From: Collimonas sp. OK242
GTDB taxonomy: Bacteria; Pseudomonadota; Gammaproteobacteria; Burkholderiales; Burkholderiaceae_D
NCBI RefSeq assembly: GCF_900107095.1
Contig: NZ_FNOR01000002.1
Span: 248,001 to 312,000 of the forward strand
Direction: 5' to 3'
DNA: 64,000 nucleotides
Positions within the stretch are counted from its first letter, which is position 1; each line of letters opens with the position of its first letter. A program made the position numbers and the translations under genes. Positions 37,149 through 47,466 of this stretch are shown piece by piece. The notes beneath the pieces are model-generated. The model was given only the letters and a program-made list of their open reading frames with translations. It did not search any database and had not been told where the DNA came from.

Positions 37149-37186
37149 AACCAGCAATCCGGCTGCTGGTTGGCGAGCCGGATTGC
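37149..37186. repeat. Overlapping alternative stem-loops between convergent genes
   Basis: Arms GCAATCCGGCT (37154-37164) and AGCCGGATTGC (37176-37186) are a perfect 11-bp inverted repeat. A competing pair, AACCAGC (37149-37155) and GCTGGTT (37165-37171), shares bases with the first arm. It probably serves as a bidirectional transcript end for the GFA gene and the porin gene, though T tracts are absent. Confidence 0.55.
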
Positions 37187-37204
37187 CGCAACAAGCTACA
37201 ACAT

Positions 37205-38281
37205 TTAGAAAGAGTGACTGATACCGGCGTAACCGCCATTTTGTGCGTGGCCTGGCAACGGGCTATCGAACTCCGTTCCGAAATCGGCGTTACCCTTGTT
37301 GCGCACCGTGCCGACCGCCGCATACAGCAAGGTCCGTTTCGACAGATTGTAGTTGGCGCCGACCATGAACAGGCTGGCGCTTCCCGCATCGTGGTTGAGC
37401 TTGGCATGGAACGCCGCACCGATCAGTGTCAACGCCGGTGTAACCGCGTAATTGACGCCGATCCAGTAGTGGTTCAGCTTGTCCGGATCGGCAGCCGCGG
37501 CTGCGTCCGGGGCCGAGATGTTTTCGTAGCCGGCAAACAGCTTTAACTGGTCCACGGTATAGGTGCCGCCCACAATCAGATCCTTGGATGCGGTGTAGAC
37601 GCTGGTATAACGGCCGTTGGCGTCGCGGATAACGTCATAGATCGCACGCAGTTCGAGTCCGCCGGTGGTGTACACCAGTGAAATGCCGTCGCTGCGGCCG
37701 TTTTTGGTGGAACCTGCCTGCTCGCCCAGACTGGTCTGCATGGTGGCGTTAAAGCCGCCCCAGGTCGGAGTCTGGTATTCGATGACGTTGTTGGCGCCCG
37801 GCCAGTTGCGGCCTTTGACCAGGCTGGCGGTGCCCATGAATTGCTGGCCGGTAGGATCCAGGTACCAGACATCGTTGACGATAAACAGGTTTTTACCGAA
37901 TTTGATCGATCCGGCGCCGCCGTTCAAGCCGACATAGGAACGCCGATTGAACAAGGCGCTGCCGTTGGTAGTGCCCTTGGTGGCGTCAAAACCGGATTCC
38001 AACAGGAAGAAGGCACTAAGGCCGCTACCCAGATCTTCGTTGCCCTTGAAGCCGATCATGCTGGTACCCCACTGGTTGCCGGATGCCGCCAGCTTGCTGC
38101 CTGTCTGGCCGGTGGGATTGCCGCTGGCGTCTTTCAGCGCAACATTGGTTTGATAGTCGACGCCGGCGTCAACCCGGCCATAGACAGTGACGCTGGTCTG
38201 CGCCTGCGCCGGAATACAAGCGGCGCCGATCAGCATGGTGGCAGCCGCGGCCTGCATGCATTGCAATGTGATTTTTTTCAT
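37205..38281 (-). CDS. Beta-proteobacterial general porin
   Basis: 358-residue outer-membrane trimeric porin: signal peptide (cleavage after AQA in ACIPAQAQTSV), first strand SVTVYGRVDAGVDYQTNV, then the L3-type region, and a C-terminal strand ending in Phe (GYAGISHSF), the outer membrane assembly signal. It closely resembles Burkholderiales OmpC-like porins. It is the last gene downstream of the sugar transport cluster, but a hairpin at 38396-38429 separates them, so it may be only partly cotranscribed. It could serve as the outer-membrane entry for the sugar; this is inference. Confidence 0.9.
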   Translation of the reverse strand: MKKITLQCMQAAAATMLIGAACIPAQAQTSVTVYGRVDAGVDYQTNVALKDASGNPTGQTGSKLAASGNQWGTSMIGFKGNEDLGSGLSAFFLLESGFDATKGTTNGSALFNRRSYVGLNGGAGSIKFGKNLFIVNDVWYLDPTGQQFMGTASLVKGRNWPGANNVIEYQTPTWGGFNATMQTSLGEQAGSTKNGRSDGISLVYTTGGLELRAIYDVIRDANGRYTSVYTASKDLIVGGTYTVDQLKLFAGYENISAPDAAAAADPDKLNHYWIGVNYAVTPALTLIGAAFHAKLNHDAGSASLFMVGANYNLSKRTLLYAAVGTVRNKGNADFGTEFDSPLPGHAQNGGYAGISHSF

Positions 38282-38395
38282 GCTTAGTCCCCTTTTATAG
38301 TTGAATTTTGTTCGAACGCCCTCCTCTCAGCATCGGAGATAGATTCGAACCTTCGCTAGAAGCCTTAGGTATTGCGAGCGCGCAGCAGAAAGTAG

Positions 38396-38429
38396 CCGAT
38401 AGTGGCGCTGACCGCGTCAGCTATCGGCA
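38396..38429 (-). terminator. Nested hairpin between sugar-binding and porin genes
   Basis: GCCGATAG (38396-38403) pairs with CTATCGGC (38422-38429); an inner CTGAC-CGC-GTCAG stem lies at 38409-38421. On the minus strand it is followed by TACTTTCTG, a weak T tract. It may attenuate readthrough from the sugar operon into the porin gene. Confidence 0.5.
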
Positions 38430-38516
38430 GTCCTTGTTATGGGTAAAGTTGTCGCGCTTGATTGCCGAACCGATGCAGCTTGTTGGCGGCACCGGTTCGT
38501 GTCGGAGCCCGGAAGA

Positions 38517-39455
38517 TCAGTCGTAAAGCACGGCTGCGATCTTGGGATCGTTGATGTTGCTCTTGTCGTACCAGTAGAAACCGGTGTCGATCACCTTCGG
38601 TAATTTCTCGCCCTTGAGCGCCTTGACGGCGGCTTCTACCGTCTTGTAGCCGATGCCGACCGGGTTCTGGGTGATGGCGCCGGCCATGCTGCCGTCGCGA
38701 ATCGCGTCTTTCTGCTGTTTACCAGAGTCGTAGCCGATCACTACCAGCTTGCGTTTCATTTCCTTGACGCCGTTCAGCACGCCGATTGCCGAACCTTCAT
38801 TCGTGCCGAAGGCGCCTTTGAGATGAGGATAGGCTTGCAGGATGGATTTGGTGATTTCAGTCGATTTCAGCTGATCGCCGGCGCCGTATTGGATGCTGAC
38901 GATCTTGATCTTCGGATAGGCTTTCATGCGTTCGACGAAACCGTCACGCCGATCGATACCGGTGCGGCTGGTCTGATCGTGCGCCACTACCGCGACTTCG
39001 CCCTCTTTGCCGATCAATTCCGCCATCTTGTCCGCCGCCAATCCCGCTGCGGCCTTGTTGTCGGTGGTGGCCGTGGTCACAGGGATATCGCTGTCCACGC
39101 CCGAGTCAAAGGCGACAATCGGGATATGCGCGGCCTGGGCCTTTTTCAGCAATGGCAAGGCGGCCTTGCTGTCCAATGCGGCGAAGCCGATGGCTTTGGG
39201 TTTCTTGGCCAGCGCTGCCGACAGCATGTCGATCTGTTTGTCGACCATCGCTTCGGTTTCCGGGCCCTCGAACGACACCTTCACATTAAAATCCTTGGCC
39301 GCCTGCTCGGCGCCGGACTTTACCGCTTGCCAGAACTGATGCTGGAAGCCCTTGGAGATCAGCGGAATATAGGTTTCTTCGGCGCTTGCCGTAGCGCTCA
39401 ATCCAAGTGCAAACGCGAGGCCGACGGCAATACTGACTGCTCTTCTCTTTATCAT
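38517..39455 (-). CDS. Sugar ABC transporter substrate-binding protein (RbsB-like), probably L-fucose type
   Basis: 312 residues with a signal peptide (MIKRRAVSIAVGLAFALGLS, cleavage near ASAEE). Periplasmic-binding-protein type 1 fold: KGFQHQFWQAVKSGAEQAA, DMLSAALAKKPKAIGFAALD, IVAFDSGVDSD and GAFGTNEGSAIGVLNGVKEM. This is the ribose/galactose cluster B class. Sugar identity is inferred from the adjoining L-fucose-type genes. Start at 39455 has AAGGAGACTTGAA; the 31-codon extension upstream lacks signal character. Confidence 0.88.
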   Translation of the reverse strand: MIKRRAVSIAVGLAFALGLSATASAEETYIPLISKGFQHQFWQAVKSGAEQAAKDFNVKVSFEGPETEAMVDKQIDMLSAALAKKPKAIGFAALDSKAALPLLKKAQAAHIPIVAFDSGVDSDIPVTTATTDNKAAAGLAADKMAELIGKEGEVAVVAHDQTSRTGIDRRDGFVERMKAYPKIKIVSIQYGAGDQLKSTEITKSILQAYPHLKGAFGTNEGSAIGVLNGVKEMKRKLVVIGYDSGKQQKDAIRDGSMAGAITQNPVGIGYKTVEAAVKALKGEKLPKVIDTGFYWYDKSNINDPKIAAVLYD

Positions 39456-39573
39456 TTCAAGTCTCCTTATTTTGGTTATAAAACGGTGGGCATTGACGCC
39501 TATGCCCGGAACTTCATGTACACGTACAGAACCTCTTTCCAACTCCATCTTTCGCTCATAGAAGCCAGCTGCC

Positions 39574-40626
39574 TCATTGACGGCGGCGGCGCAGGATGTC
39601 CATGTAGACCGCCAGGATGATGATGACGCCGGTCACCACGGTTTGCCATTCCTGGGCGACGGACATCATGCGCAGGCCGTTGATCAGCACGCTCATGATG
39701 AAGGCGCCGATGATCGTGCCGAGTACGGTGCCGGTACCGCCCGACAGCGAGGTGCCGCCGATCACCACCGCGGCAATCGCATCCAGCTCGTAACCCTGGC
39801 CCAGCGCCGGCTGTGCCGAATTCAGGCGCGATGCAATCAGCAGGCCGGCAATGCCGCAGATGGCGCCGCCGAAGGTATACACGGCGACCTTCCAGAAATC
39901 GACATTCACGCCAGACAGGCGCAAGGCTTCTTCGTTGCTGCCCAAGGCAAAGGTATAGCGGCCGAATATGGTTTTGTTGAGCACGATGCCAGCCGCAATC
40001 GCTACCAGGAACAGGATCAGCACTGCATTGGGAATCGGCAAGGCGGGAATCAAATCGCCGATCAGCGATTCCTGCGAGATGCTCGAAAATCCCGGCGTGT
40101 CATTGAAATAGATCGGCTTGGTGCCAGAGATCACCAGCGACAAACCCTTGAGCAACATCATCATGCCCAGCGTCGCGATAAAAGGAGGAATCTTGAATTT
40201 GGCCACCAGCACGCCGGAAATCCAGCCGCACAAGGCGCCGAAGACGATCGCGGCGACAATCCCGACGTAGAGCGGCATCCCCCAGTAAGTAAGAAACACC
40301 CCGGCCATCACCGCGCAGAAAGTCATCAGGGTGCCCACCGACAAATCAATGCCGGCGGTGATGATGACGAAAGTACAGGCAATCGCCAGCACACCGTTGA
40401 CGGCGGTGGATTGCAGGATGCTCACCAGGTTGTCGACCTGCAGGAAATTCGGCGATGCAAAGCTGAAAAACACCAGCAATACCAGCAGGCTGGCAAACGC
40501 CAACAGCTTTTGCCGCGTGGCCGGATGGAATATCTTGGCCTTGAGAGAGGCGAGTGCGCCCTGTCCGTCTATGGGCGGCTTTACTTGCGACAGAGGGTTC
40601 TGGATATGTGCCATGTTGGTCTTCAT
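39574..40626 (-). CDS. Sugar ABC transporter permease (RbsC-like)
   Basis: 350-residue membrane protein with about eight to ten helices. The family motif [18 protein letters not shown] occurs near residue 90, and [23 protein letters not shown] near 290 (quoted in part), both typical of the RbsC/AraH permease class. Together with the ATPase and binding protein it completes an importer. The start at 40626 has no strong ribosome site; a second ATG lies four codons later. Confidence 0.9.
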   Translation of the reverse strand: MKTNMAHIQNPLSQVKPPIDGQGALASLKAKIFHPATRQKLLAFASLLVLLVFFSFASPNFLQVDNLVSILQSTAVNGVLAIACTFVIITAGIDLSVGTLMTFCAVMAGVFLTYWGMPLYVGIVAAIVFGALCGWISGVLVAKFKIPPFIATLGMMMLLKGLSLVISGTKPIYFNDTPGFSSISQESLIGDLIPALPIPNAVLILFLVAIAAGIVLNKTIFGRYTFALGSNEEALRLSGVNVDFWKVAVYTFGGAICGIAGLLIASRLNSAQPALGQGYELDAIAAVVIGGTSLSGGTGTVLGTIIGAFIMSVLINGLRMMSVAQEWQTVVTGVIIILAVYMDILRRRRQ

Positions 40627-40660
40627 GAATGTGAGTTATTCGGGTATTTAGCGTCGGCCA

Positions 40661-42250
40661 TCAAGCTATTGCAGCTTCGCGCTGGGTGGCCAGCTGCATG
40701 ATCTTTTCTTGCGAAGCGTCGGCAGCGGCCAGTTCGCCGGTAATGCGGCCCTCGCACATGACCAGGATGCGATGGCTCATGCGCAGCACTTCGGGCAGCT
40801 CGGAGGAGATCATGACAATCGCTTTTCCTTGCTCCGCCAGGGTATTGAGCAGTTTGTAGATTTCGTTCTTGGCGCCGATGTCGATGCCGCGCGTAGGCTC
40901 GTCGAAGAACAAGATATCGCAATCCCGCAGCAGCCATTTGGCAATCACGATCTTCTGCTGGTTGCCGCCAGACAGCAGCCGCACCGGCTGATCGACTGAG
41001 GGCGTCTTGATGCTCAGCTGCCGGACATAAGCCCGGGCCGTATCGCGCATCGCGGCTTGATCCAGGAACAAGCCTTGTTTAAGAAAACCGTTCATGCTGG
41101 ACAAGGCGACGTTGGTCTTGACGTCAAGCCCGGTGGCCAGGCCAAAATGCTTGCGGTCCTCCGATAGATAGCCGATGCCGTGCGCCACCGCATCCCGGGG
41201 CGACTTGATCGACACCCTGGCGCCGTGCACCAGGATCTCTCCGGCATCCAGGCGGTCGGCGCCGAAAATCGCACGCGCTACTTCAGTACGCCCCGCGCCC
41301 ATCAAACCGGCAAAACCCAGGATTTCACCTTTGCGCAAGGTGAAACTCACATCCTTGATAGTTGCGCCCCGTTCCAGTCCTTTGACCTGCAGCACGATGT
41401 CGTTGCCGGATGTGTCGGGAATTTCCGGCCCGCTGTTGTCGAGCTGGCGTCCTACCATCATGCCGATGATGGTCTCCATGGAGGTAGTGGCGGTAGGAAC
41501 GGTGGCGATGTACTGGCCGTCGCGCATGACCGTGACGCGGTTGGAGATTTGCCGCAATTCATCCATCTTGTGCGAGATGTAAATGATGCCGACGCCATGC
41601 GACTGCAGTTGCCGGATGATACGGAACAGATCCTCGATTTCAGCATTGTTCAACGCCGCCGTGGGTTCATCCATGATGAGCACGCGCGAATCGAATGACA
41701 GGGCCTTGGCGATTTCCACCATTTGCTGCTTGGCCACCGTCAATTCGCTCACCAGCGTACCTGGATCCAGATCCAGCCGCATGCGCTCGAAGATCATCCT
41801 GGTTTGCCGGTTCAGGGCATCTTCGTCGAGAAACAAGCCAAAGCGGCCGCGTGGCTCGCGGCCGATGAAGATATTCTGAGCGGCGCTCAGGTGGTTCATC
41901 AGGTTGAGTTCCTGATGAATGATGCCGATGCCCAGCATCTGGGCGGCACGCGGACTAGGAATATCAACCGGACGCCCGTCGATACGGATTTCACCGCTGT
42001 CCTTCGGGTACACGCCTGCCAATACCTTCATCAAGGTCGATTTTCCGGCGCCGTTTTCGCCCATGAGCGCATGGACTTCTCCGCGCCGCAGATCGAAGCG
42101 GCAGTTGTCGAGCGCCAGCACGCCGGGGAAGCGCTTGGTGACATTTTCCAGGGAAATAATGGTTTCCGACGCCGAAGACGACGTCGAGTCAGCTTCGCGA
42201 GCCTGCCTATCGTCTCTGGAATTTTCTGATTGCTGCATGTCCGCTCTCAT
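40661..42250 (-). CDS. Sugar ABC transporter ATPase (RbsA/MglA-like), two ATPase domains
   Basis: 529 residues with two fused nucleotide-binding domains, the CUT2 class. Domain 1: Walker [10 protein letters not shown] near residue 70, Walker [13 protein letters not shown] near 190. Domain 2: degenerate Walker [10 protein letters not shown] near 325, signature [15 protein letters not shown] near 430, Walker [17 protein letters not shown]. The degenerate second Walker A is usual in this class. About 90 bp separate it from the L-fucose dehydrogenase gene upstream. Start may be 42250 or the ATG four codons later. Confidence 0.92.
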   Translation of the reverse strand: MRADMQQSENSRDDRQAREADSTSSSASETIISLENVTKRFPGVLALDNCRFDLRRGEVHALMGENGAGKSTLMKVLAGVYPKDSGEIRIDGRPVDIPSPRAAQMLGIGIIHQELNLMNHLSAAQNIFIGREPRGRFGLFLDEDALNRQTRMIFERMRLDLDPGTLVSELTVAKQQMVEIAKALSFDSRVLIMDEPTAALNNAEIEDLFRIIRQLQSHGVGIIYISHKMDELRQISNRVTVMRDGQYIATVPTATTSMETIIGMMVGRQLDNSGPEIPDTSGNDIVLQVKGLERGATIKDVSFTLRKGEILGFAGLMGAGRTEVARAIFGADRLDAGEILVHGARVSIKSPRDAVAHGIGYLSEDRKHFGLATGLDVKTNVALSSMNGFLKQGLFLDQAAMRDTARAYVRQLSIKTPSVDQPVRLLSGGNQQKIVIAKWLLRDCDILFFDEPTRGIDIGAKNEIYKLLNTLAEQGKAIVMISSELPEVLRMSHRILVMCEGRITGELAAADASQEKIMQLATQREAAIA

Positions 42251-42339
42251 GATGCACTGCCGGCTGTATCGCCAACGGCGCTAAATCAGTCTAATCAATC
42301 TATAAAAAAGCGCTAACAAGATGCGCTATCAAGATGCAT

Positions 42340-43146
<807 letters not shown>

Positions 43147-43228
43147 TTATTTTTTTGCACTTACTCTTTATAGGCCAACTGCCGGCAATTTCCGGCTGCC
43201 TGGCTGGATGGGCCAGGTATTGCGCCTG

Positions 43229-44506
43229 CTAGCCGCGAAACTGGTATTGCTGCAGCGACTCCGGTTTCATCGTAATCGAAAATCCCGGTGCGGTTGGCGG
43301 CATGTAGCTGGCGTTCCGTATGACGCAGGGATCGACAAAATGTTCATGCAGATGATCGACGTATTCGGTCACGCGCCCTGCCTTGCTGCCGGAAATGCAT
43401 ACGTAGTCGATCATCGACAGATGCTGCACATATTCGCACAAGCCGACGCCGCCGGCATGCGGGCATACCGGTAATTTGTATTTTGCCGCCATCAGCAGCA
43501 CCGCCAGAATTTCATTGACGCCGCCGAGACGGCAGGAATCGATCTGCACCACATCGATCGCGCCACGCATGATGAATTGCTTGAAGATGATGCGGTTCTG
43601 GCACATCTCGCCGGTAGCAACCTTGACCGCGCCGATGCCCTCGCGAATTTTCCGGTGCCCTTCGATGTCGTCCGGGCTGGTAGGCTCTTCGATAAACCAC
43701 GGCTTGGCAAAAGCCAGCTGTCCGACCCAGTCGATCGCCTGCTCCACTTCCCACACCTGGTTGGCGTCGATCATCAATTGCCGCTCCTGGCCGATCACCT
43801 CGCGGGCGATGGTGACCCGGCGAATGTCGTCCGCCAGGTCGCGCCCGACCTTCAGCTTGATGTGGTTGAAGCCGCTGTCAACCGCCTCCTGGCACAGCCT
43901 GCGCAATTTCTCGTCCGCGTAGCCCAGCCAGCCGGCAGAGGTGGTGTAGCAAGGGTAACCGCTTTCCTGCAGCGAACGGATCCGTTCAGCCTTGCCCGGA
44001 GCCTGCTCGCGCAGCAAAGCCAGTGCTTCTTCTGGCGTGATGCAGTCGGTCAGGTAGCGGAAATCGATGGCGCGCACCAGCTCTTCGGGAGACATGTCGG
44101 TCACCAGCTGCCACAAGGGCTTGCCTTCCGCCTTGGCCCACAGATCCCAGACCGCATTCACCACCGCGCCGGTGGCCAGGTGGATTGCCCCTTTATCGGG
44201 ACCGATCCAGCGCAATTGGCTGTCGGAGGTGATGTGGCGCCAAAAGCGCCCCATGTCTGCACTGATCCATTCCAGCTTCAAGCCGATCACCAAATGTTCC
44301 ATCGCCTTGATCGCAGCACAGCATATTTCATTGCCGCGGCCGATGGTGAAGGTCAGGCCGTGGCCTTCCAGGCCCGGCTGGTCGGTTTCCAGAATGACGT
44401 AGGCGGCGGAATAATCCGGATCCGGATTCATCGCGTCCGATCCATCCAGCATTTGCGAGGTCGGGAAGCGCACGTCCAGTACGCGTATCGATCGAATTGT
44501 GGTCAT
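43229..44506 (-). CDS. L-fuconate dehydratase (enolase superfamily)
   Basis: 425 residues. Dehydrates L-fuconate to 2-keto-3-deoxy-L-fuconate in the cytoplasm, using Mg2+. Enolase-superfamily residues: catalytic Lys in HIKLKVG, metal ligands Asp in MIDANQVWEVEQAIDW, Glu in FIEEPTSPDD and Glu in VATGEM, and a His in CPHAGGVGLCEYVQHLS. The N-terminal capping domain (LDVRFPTSQMLDGSDAMNPD) is diagnostic of fuconate dehydratase. Ribosome site AGAGAAACACG before the ATG; 21 bp after the FAH-family gene. Confidence 0.92.
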   Translation of the reverse strand: MTTIRSIRVLDVRFPTSQMLDGSDAMNPDPDYSAAYVILETDQPGLEGHGLTFTIGRGNEICCAAIKAMEHLVIGLKLEWISADMGRFWRHITSDSQLRWIGPDKGAIHLATGAVVNAVWDLWAKAEGKPLWQLVTDMSPEELVRAIDFRYLTDCITPEEALALLREQAPGKAERIRSLQESGYPCYTTSAGWLGYADEKLRRLCQEAVDSGFNHIKLKVGRDLADDIRRVTIAREVIGQERQLMIDANQVWEVEQAIDWVGQLAFAKPWFIEEPTSPDDIEGHRKIREGIGAVKVATGEMCQNRIIFKQFIMRGAIDVVQIDSCRLGGVNEILAVLLMAAKYKLPVCPHAGGVGLCEYVQHLSMIDYVCISGSKAGRVTEYVDHLHEHFVDPCVIRNASYMPPTAPGFSITMKPESLQQYQFRG

Positions 44507-44526
44507 CGTGTTTCTCTTTTTCTAAT

Positions 44527-45381
44527 TCAAAGTGAGATGGTGCGTTGGCGCTGCTCGCCCAGGCCGTCGATCCCGAGCCGCATCACCTGGCCGGCGCGCA
44601 GATAGACCGGCGGCTTTTGCCCGAGGCCGACACCCGGCGGCGTCCCGGTGGAAATCACATCGCCTGCCTGCAAACTCATGAAGCGGCTCAGATAACTGAC
44701 CAGCGCCGGGACCTGGAATACCATGGTCGAGGTATTGCCGTTCTGATAGCGATGGCCGTCCACTTCCAGCCATAGGTTGAGTGCGTGCGGATCCGCCACC
44801 TCGTCGGCGGTCACCAGCCACGGTCCGAGCGGGCCGAAAGTGTCGCAGCCCTTGCCCTTGTCCCAGGTGCCGCCCAGTTCGAGCTGGTATTTACGCTCGG
44901 AGACGTCGTTGATCACGCAATAGCCGGCGACATGCTTGAGCGCATCGGCTTCATCGATATACCGCCCGCCGGTGCCGATCACCACGCCGAGTTCCACTTC
45001 CCAATCGGTCTTCAAGGAACCGCGCGGAATTTCGACGTCGTCGTCCGGGCCGCAGATGGCGCTGGTCCATTTATTGAACACCACCGGCTCCGCCGGCACG
45101 TCCATGCCGGATTCGGCGGCATGATCGGAGTAATTCAAACCGATGCAGATAAATTTGCCGACGGCGCCCACGCATGGCCCCAGACGCAGGTCTTGCTGCG
45201 GCGTGCCGGCAACCAGCGGCAGGCTATCCAGGTCCAAGGCGCGCAATTTGTCCAGTTCTTGCGGCAGCAGGTAGCGGCCGGCAATATCCGCGATCACACC
45301 GGACAAATCGCGTACGCGCCCCTGTGCATCCAGCACACCGGGCTTTTCCTGGCCTTTCTGGCCGTATCTCAACAATTTCAT
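44527..45381 (-). CDS. FAH-family hydrolase, probable 2,4-diketo-3-deoxy-L-fuconate hydrolase
   Basis: 284 residues with the fumarylacetoacetase C-terminal fold: KFICIGLNYSDHAAESGM, metal-binding Glu in DWEVELGVVIG, Asp in the NDVSER segment, and GTPPGVGLGQKP at the end. In the non-phosphorylative L-fucose pathway this enzyme splits 2,4-diketo-3-deoxy-L-fuconate to pyruvate and L-lactate. The role is assigned from operon context; by sequence alone it could be an ureidoglycolate-lyase-like or acylpyruvate hydrolase. Confidence 0.85.
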   Translation of the reverse strand: MKLLRYGQKGQEKPGVLDAQGRVRDLSGVIADIAGRYLLPQELDKLRALDLDSLPLVAGTPQQDLRLGPCVGAVGKFICIGLNYSDHAAESGMDVPAEPVVFNKWTSAICGPDDDVEIPRGSLKTDWEVELGVVIGTGGRYIDEADALKHVAGYCVINDVSERKYQLELGGTWDKGKGCDTFGPLGPWLVTADEVADPHALNLWLEVDGHRYQNGNTSTMVFQVPALVSYLSRFMSLQAGDVISTGTPPGVGLGQKPPVYLRAGQVMRLGIDGLGEQRQRTISL

Positions 45382-45428
45382 GGGTTCGCTTTCACAGTTA
45401 ACGAGGTCGTATTCATTCTTGATTGGTA

Positions 45429-46193
45429 TCAGTTCGACCAGCCGCCATCGACGAGATGAATGGTGCCGGTGGTAAACGCCGATTCATCAGAAGCCAGGTA
45501 TAGCGCCAGGGCGGCGATTTCTTCGGCCTTGCCTACTCTTCCCATCGGCTGGCGGGCGACGAAAGCGGCCCGGACTGCGGCAATATCGACGCCTTGCTGG
45601 CGCGCCTGCTCCTGGATCCGCGCTTCCAATGAAGGCGACTCCACGGTGCCCGGACATATCGCATTGCATCTGATGCCCCGGGTGACGAAATCTGCGGCGA
45701 CGGCCTTGGTCAAGCCGATGACCGCCGCCTTGGTGGTGCCATAGGCGAAGCGGTTGGGTACGCCTTTCACGCTGGATGCAGCCGACGCCATATTGATGAT
45801 GGAAGCGCCGCCTTGCGCCAGCATTCCCGGCAGCAGCGCGCGAATCAGGCGGTACATGGAGGAAACGTTGATATCCCAGGAAAACTGCCAGTCCTGTTCC
45901 GTGCAATCCAGGATGCTGCCGTGATGGACATAACCGGCGCAATTGAACAGCACGTCGAAATGCGCACCTGTTTGCGCCAGTGCGGCCACCGCCTTGGCGT
46001 CGGTGACGTCAAGATGCTGTGTGACCAATGCGACGCCGTCAGCGCGGGCCAGCGCGGCAGTTTCGTCCAATGTGCTCTGATTGATGTCGGTAGCCAATAC
46101 CTGCGCGCCCTCTTTGGCAAACATCAAGGCGCTGGCGCGCCCTATGCCTTGCCCGGCCGCAGTCACCAAAATGCGCTTTCCTTGTAATCTCAT
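45429..46193 (-). CDS. SDR dehydrogenase, probable 2-keto-3-deoxy-L-fuconate dehydrogenase
   Basis: 254 residues. Cofactor motif TAAGQGIGR at about residues 11-19, NCAG near 87, catalytic Ser in MASAASSVKG, and YGTTK (Tyr-X3-Lys) near 150. It matches the enzyme that oxidises 2-keto-3-deoxy-L-fuconate to the 2,4-diketo acid in Xanthomonas and Burkholderia, as recalled. ATG at 46193 chosen for GGAGGCAGCTTTA; the longer frame to 46418 crosses the promoter region. First gene of the operon. Confidence 0.88.
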   Translation of the reverse strand: MRLQGKRILVTAAGQGIGRASALMFAKEGAQVLATDINQSTLDETAALARADGVALVTQHLDVTDAKAVAALAQTGAHFDVLFNCAGYVHHGSILDCTEQDWQFSWDINVSSMYRLIRALLPGMLAQGGASIINMASAASSVKGVPNRFAYGTTKAAVIGLTKAVAADFVTRGIRCNAICPGTVESPSLEARIQEQARQQGVDIAAVRAAFVARQPMGRVGKAEEIAALALYLASDESAFTTGTIHLVDGGWSN

Positions 46194-46246
46194 TAAAGCT
46201 GCCTCCAAATTGTTTTTCAGAAACCCGGATGATCTCTGTCGAGATC

Positions 46247-46274
46247 GGTCCATAGGTCCATTGGTTGGACCAAT
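46247..46274 (-). promoter_or_regulatory. Inverted-repeat operator over the fucose operon start site
   Basis: Perfect palindrome ATTGGT-TGG-ACCAAT at 46260-46274, preceded by two direct copies of GGTCCAT (46247-46253 and 46255-46261). GGTCC (46255-46259) and GGACC (46267-46271) also pair. It overlaps the -10 and expected +1 of the promoter at 46273-46301, which fits a repressor. The half-site form resembles FadR-type GntR operators; no regulator gene is in the cluster. Confidence 0.65.
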
Positions 46275-46301
46275 AATAAAGGTTAAATTTTGGCTTTGCA
46301 A
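46273..46301 (-). promoter_or_regulatory. Sigma70-like promoter of the L-fucose operon
   Basis: On the minus strand: -35 TTGCAA (46296-46301, four of six), 17-bp spacer, -10 TATTAT (46273-46278, five of six). The predicted start is near 46266, about 73 bp before the first ATG, with the operator immediately downstream. Confidence 0.6.
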
Positions 46302-46459
46302 CAAAATAATTGCGCGCCATCTCCAGAATGCGCCGCAATCCAACTCAAGACCACGCCAGCACGCAACATTGCGTTTGGGCAATACTGTGCCACAATATAC
46401 GGCAAATAATGAAGGCACAAGCTTCCCACCGAGGCGCTAACCGATCCCGATCCGCTATC

Positions 46460-47239
46460 ATGACCAATACCACTGCCCTGGCGCCTGGCCGCCCGTTATT
46501 TCAAATCACCGGATTCCAGTTCCGTCTCTGGCCGGTTGTCCTGGCCGCCATCCTGATGCAAGCCATGCTATGGCCTGGCCGCGAAGGCGCACGCTGGCTG
46601 TTCAAGCACGGGGCGGACTTCTTTCATCATCAGATCTGGGCGTTTGTTGCGCTGGCAGAGCTGTTCCAGATCGCGGCAGGGCTGGCCGCCATCCTGCTGA
46701 TGCGGCGCTGGTTGCCGCAGGCAGATGCCAACCTGCGCTGGCCGCCGGCCCGCAGCTATGTCGGCCTGGCCCTGCTGATCGGCGCCGGCATGGCCGCGAT
46801 CATGCTGGTTGCCGATTATTGGCCTCAACTAATCACTCGCACGGCGCCCAAAAATGACTATGAAATGACAGCGGCCGGTATCCCGGGATGGCTGGCAGTG
46901 ATGTTCGCCGCCGGGCCCAATGAAGAGATCATTTTCCGCGGGGTGCTGGTGGGCATGCTGACGGTGCTGGTGCCCGGGCGTGTGCGTCTGGGCCGGTTCG
47001 AAATTCCGGTTTCGGGCGTGATCGTCAGCCTGCTGTTCGGCGCGGCGCACTATGGCAGCTTCTTCAACGACCCGCTGTATCAGGCAATCGCCCAGCAACT
47101 CTACGCCTTTGCCTTTGGATTGACCTATGTTTGGCTGATGGAAAGTTCACGCAGCCTGCTCGCGCCTATGATCGCCCACGGCGTTGGCGACCTGCTGGAA
47201 GTGGCCGCGGTGATGCTGCTTTCGGTGGTTTGGACCTAA
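46460..47239 (+). CDS. CPBP-family intramembrane metalloprotease
   Basis: 259 residues with six to eight hydrophobic helices. The Abi/CPBP catalytic motifs are present: NEEIIFRG (EExxxR) near residue 155, LLFGAAHYGSF near 198 and MIAHGVGD near 240 supplying histidines. Family members cleave membrane substrates or prenylated proteins, and some act in bacteriocin immunity; the substrate here is unknown. The start is uncertain: neither the ATG at 46460 nor the in-frame ATG at 46409 has a good ribosome site. Divergent from the fucose operon. Confidence 0.8.
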   Translation: MTNTTALAPGRPLFQITGFQFRLWPVVLAAILMQAMLWPGREGARWLFKHGADFFHHQIWAFVALAELFQIAAGLAAILLMRRWLPQADANLRWPPARSYVGLALLIGAGMAAIMLVADYWPQLITRTAPKNDYEMTAAGIPGWLAVMFAAGPNEEIIFRGVLVGMLTVLVPGRVRLGRFEIPVSGVIVSLLFGAAHYGSFFNDPLYQAIAQQLYAFAFGLTYVWLMESSRSLLAPMIAHGVGDLLEVAAVMLLSVVWT

Positions 47240-47466
47240 GTGCGGCACCTTCAAAGCGTTCCAGCCCATCATTGAGAGCAAAACAAAGCCTGGAAAGCAG
47301 CCAACGGCTGCCCGCTCGGTCATGCTTTAGCTTAACTGGCATTTCCCCCATATTTTACATATCCTTTAATCAGGATAAAGCCAGTCTCGCCATAGGAAAC
47401 GAGATTGAAAATATGCCTGTCCAGACAGTCTTGTTGTGTCGGGAAACCAAACTCACGGAGACAAAA

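Noticed and set aside
39577-40701. 374-codon plus-strand reading frame opposite the sugar permease gene
   Set aside because: Asp/His/Arg/Gln-rich translation typical of the strand opposite a hydrophobic membrane gene; no ribosome site.
43577-44605. 342-codon plus-strand reading frame opposite the L-fuconate dehydratase gene
   Set aside because: Antisense shadow; the minus-strand gene has intact catalytic residues.
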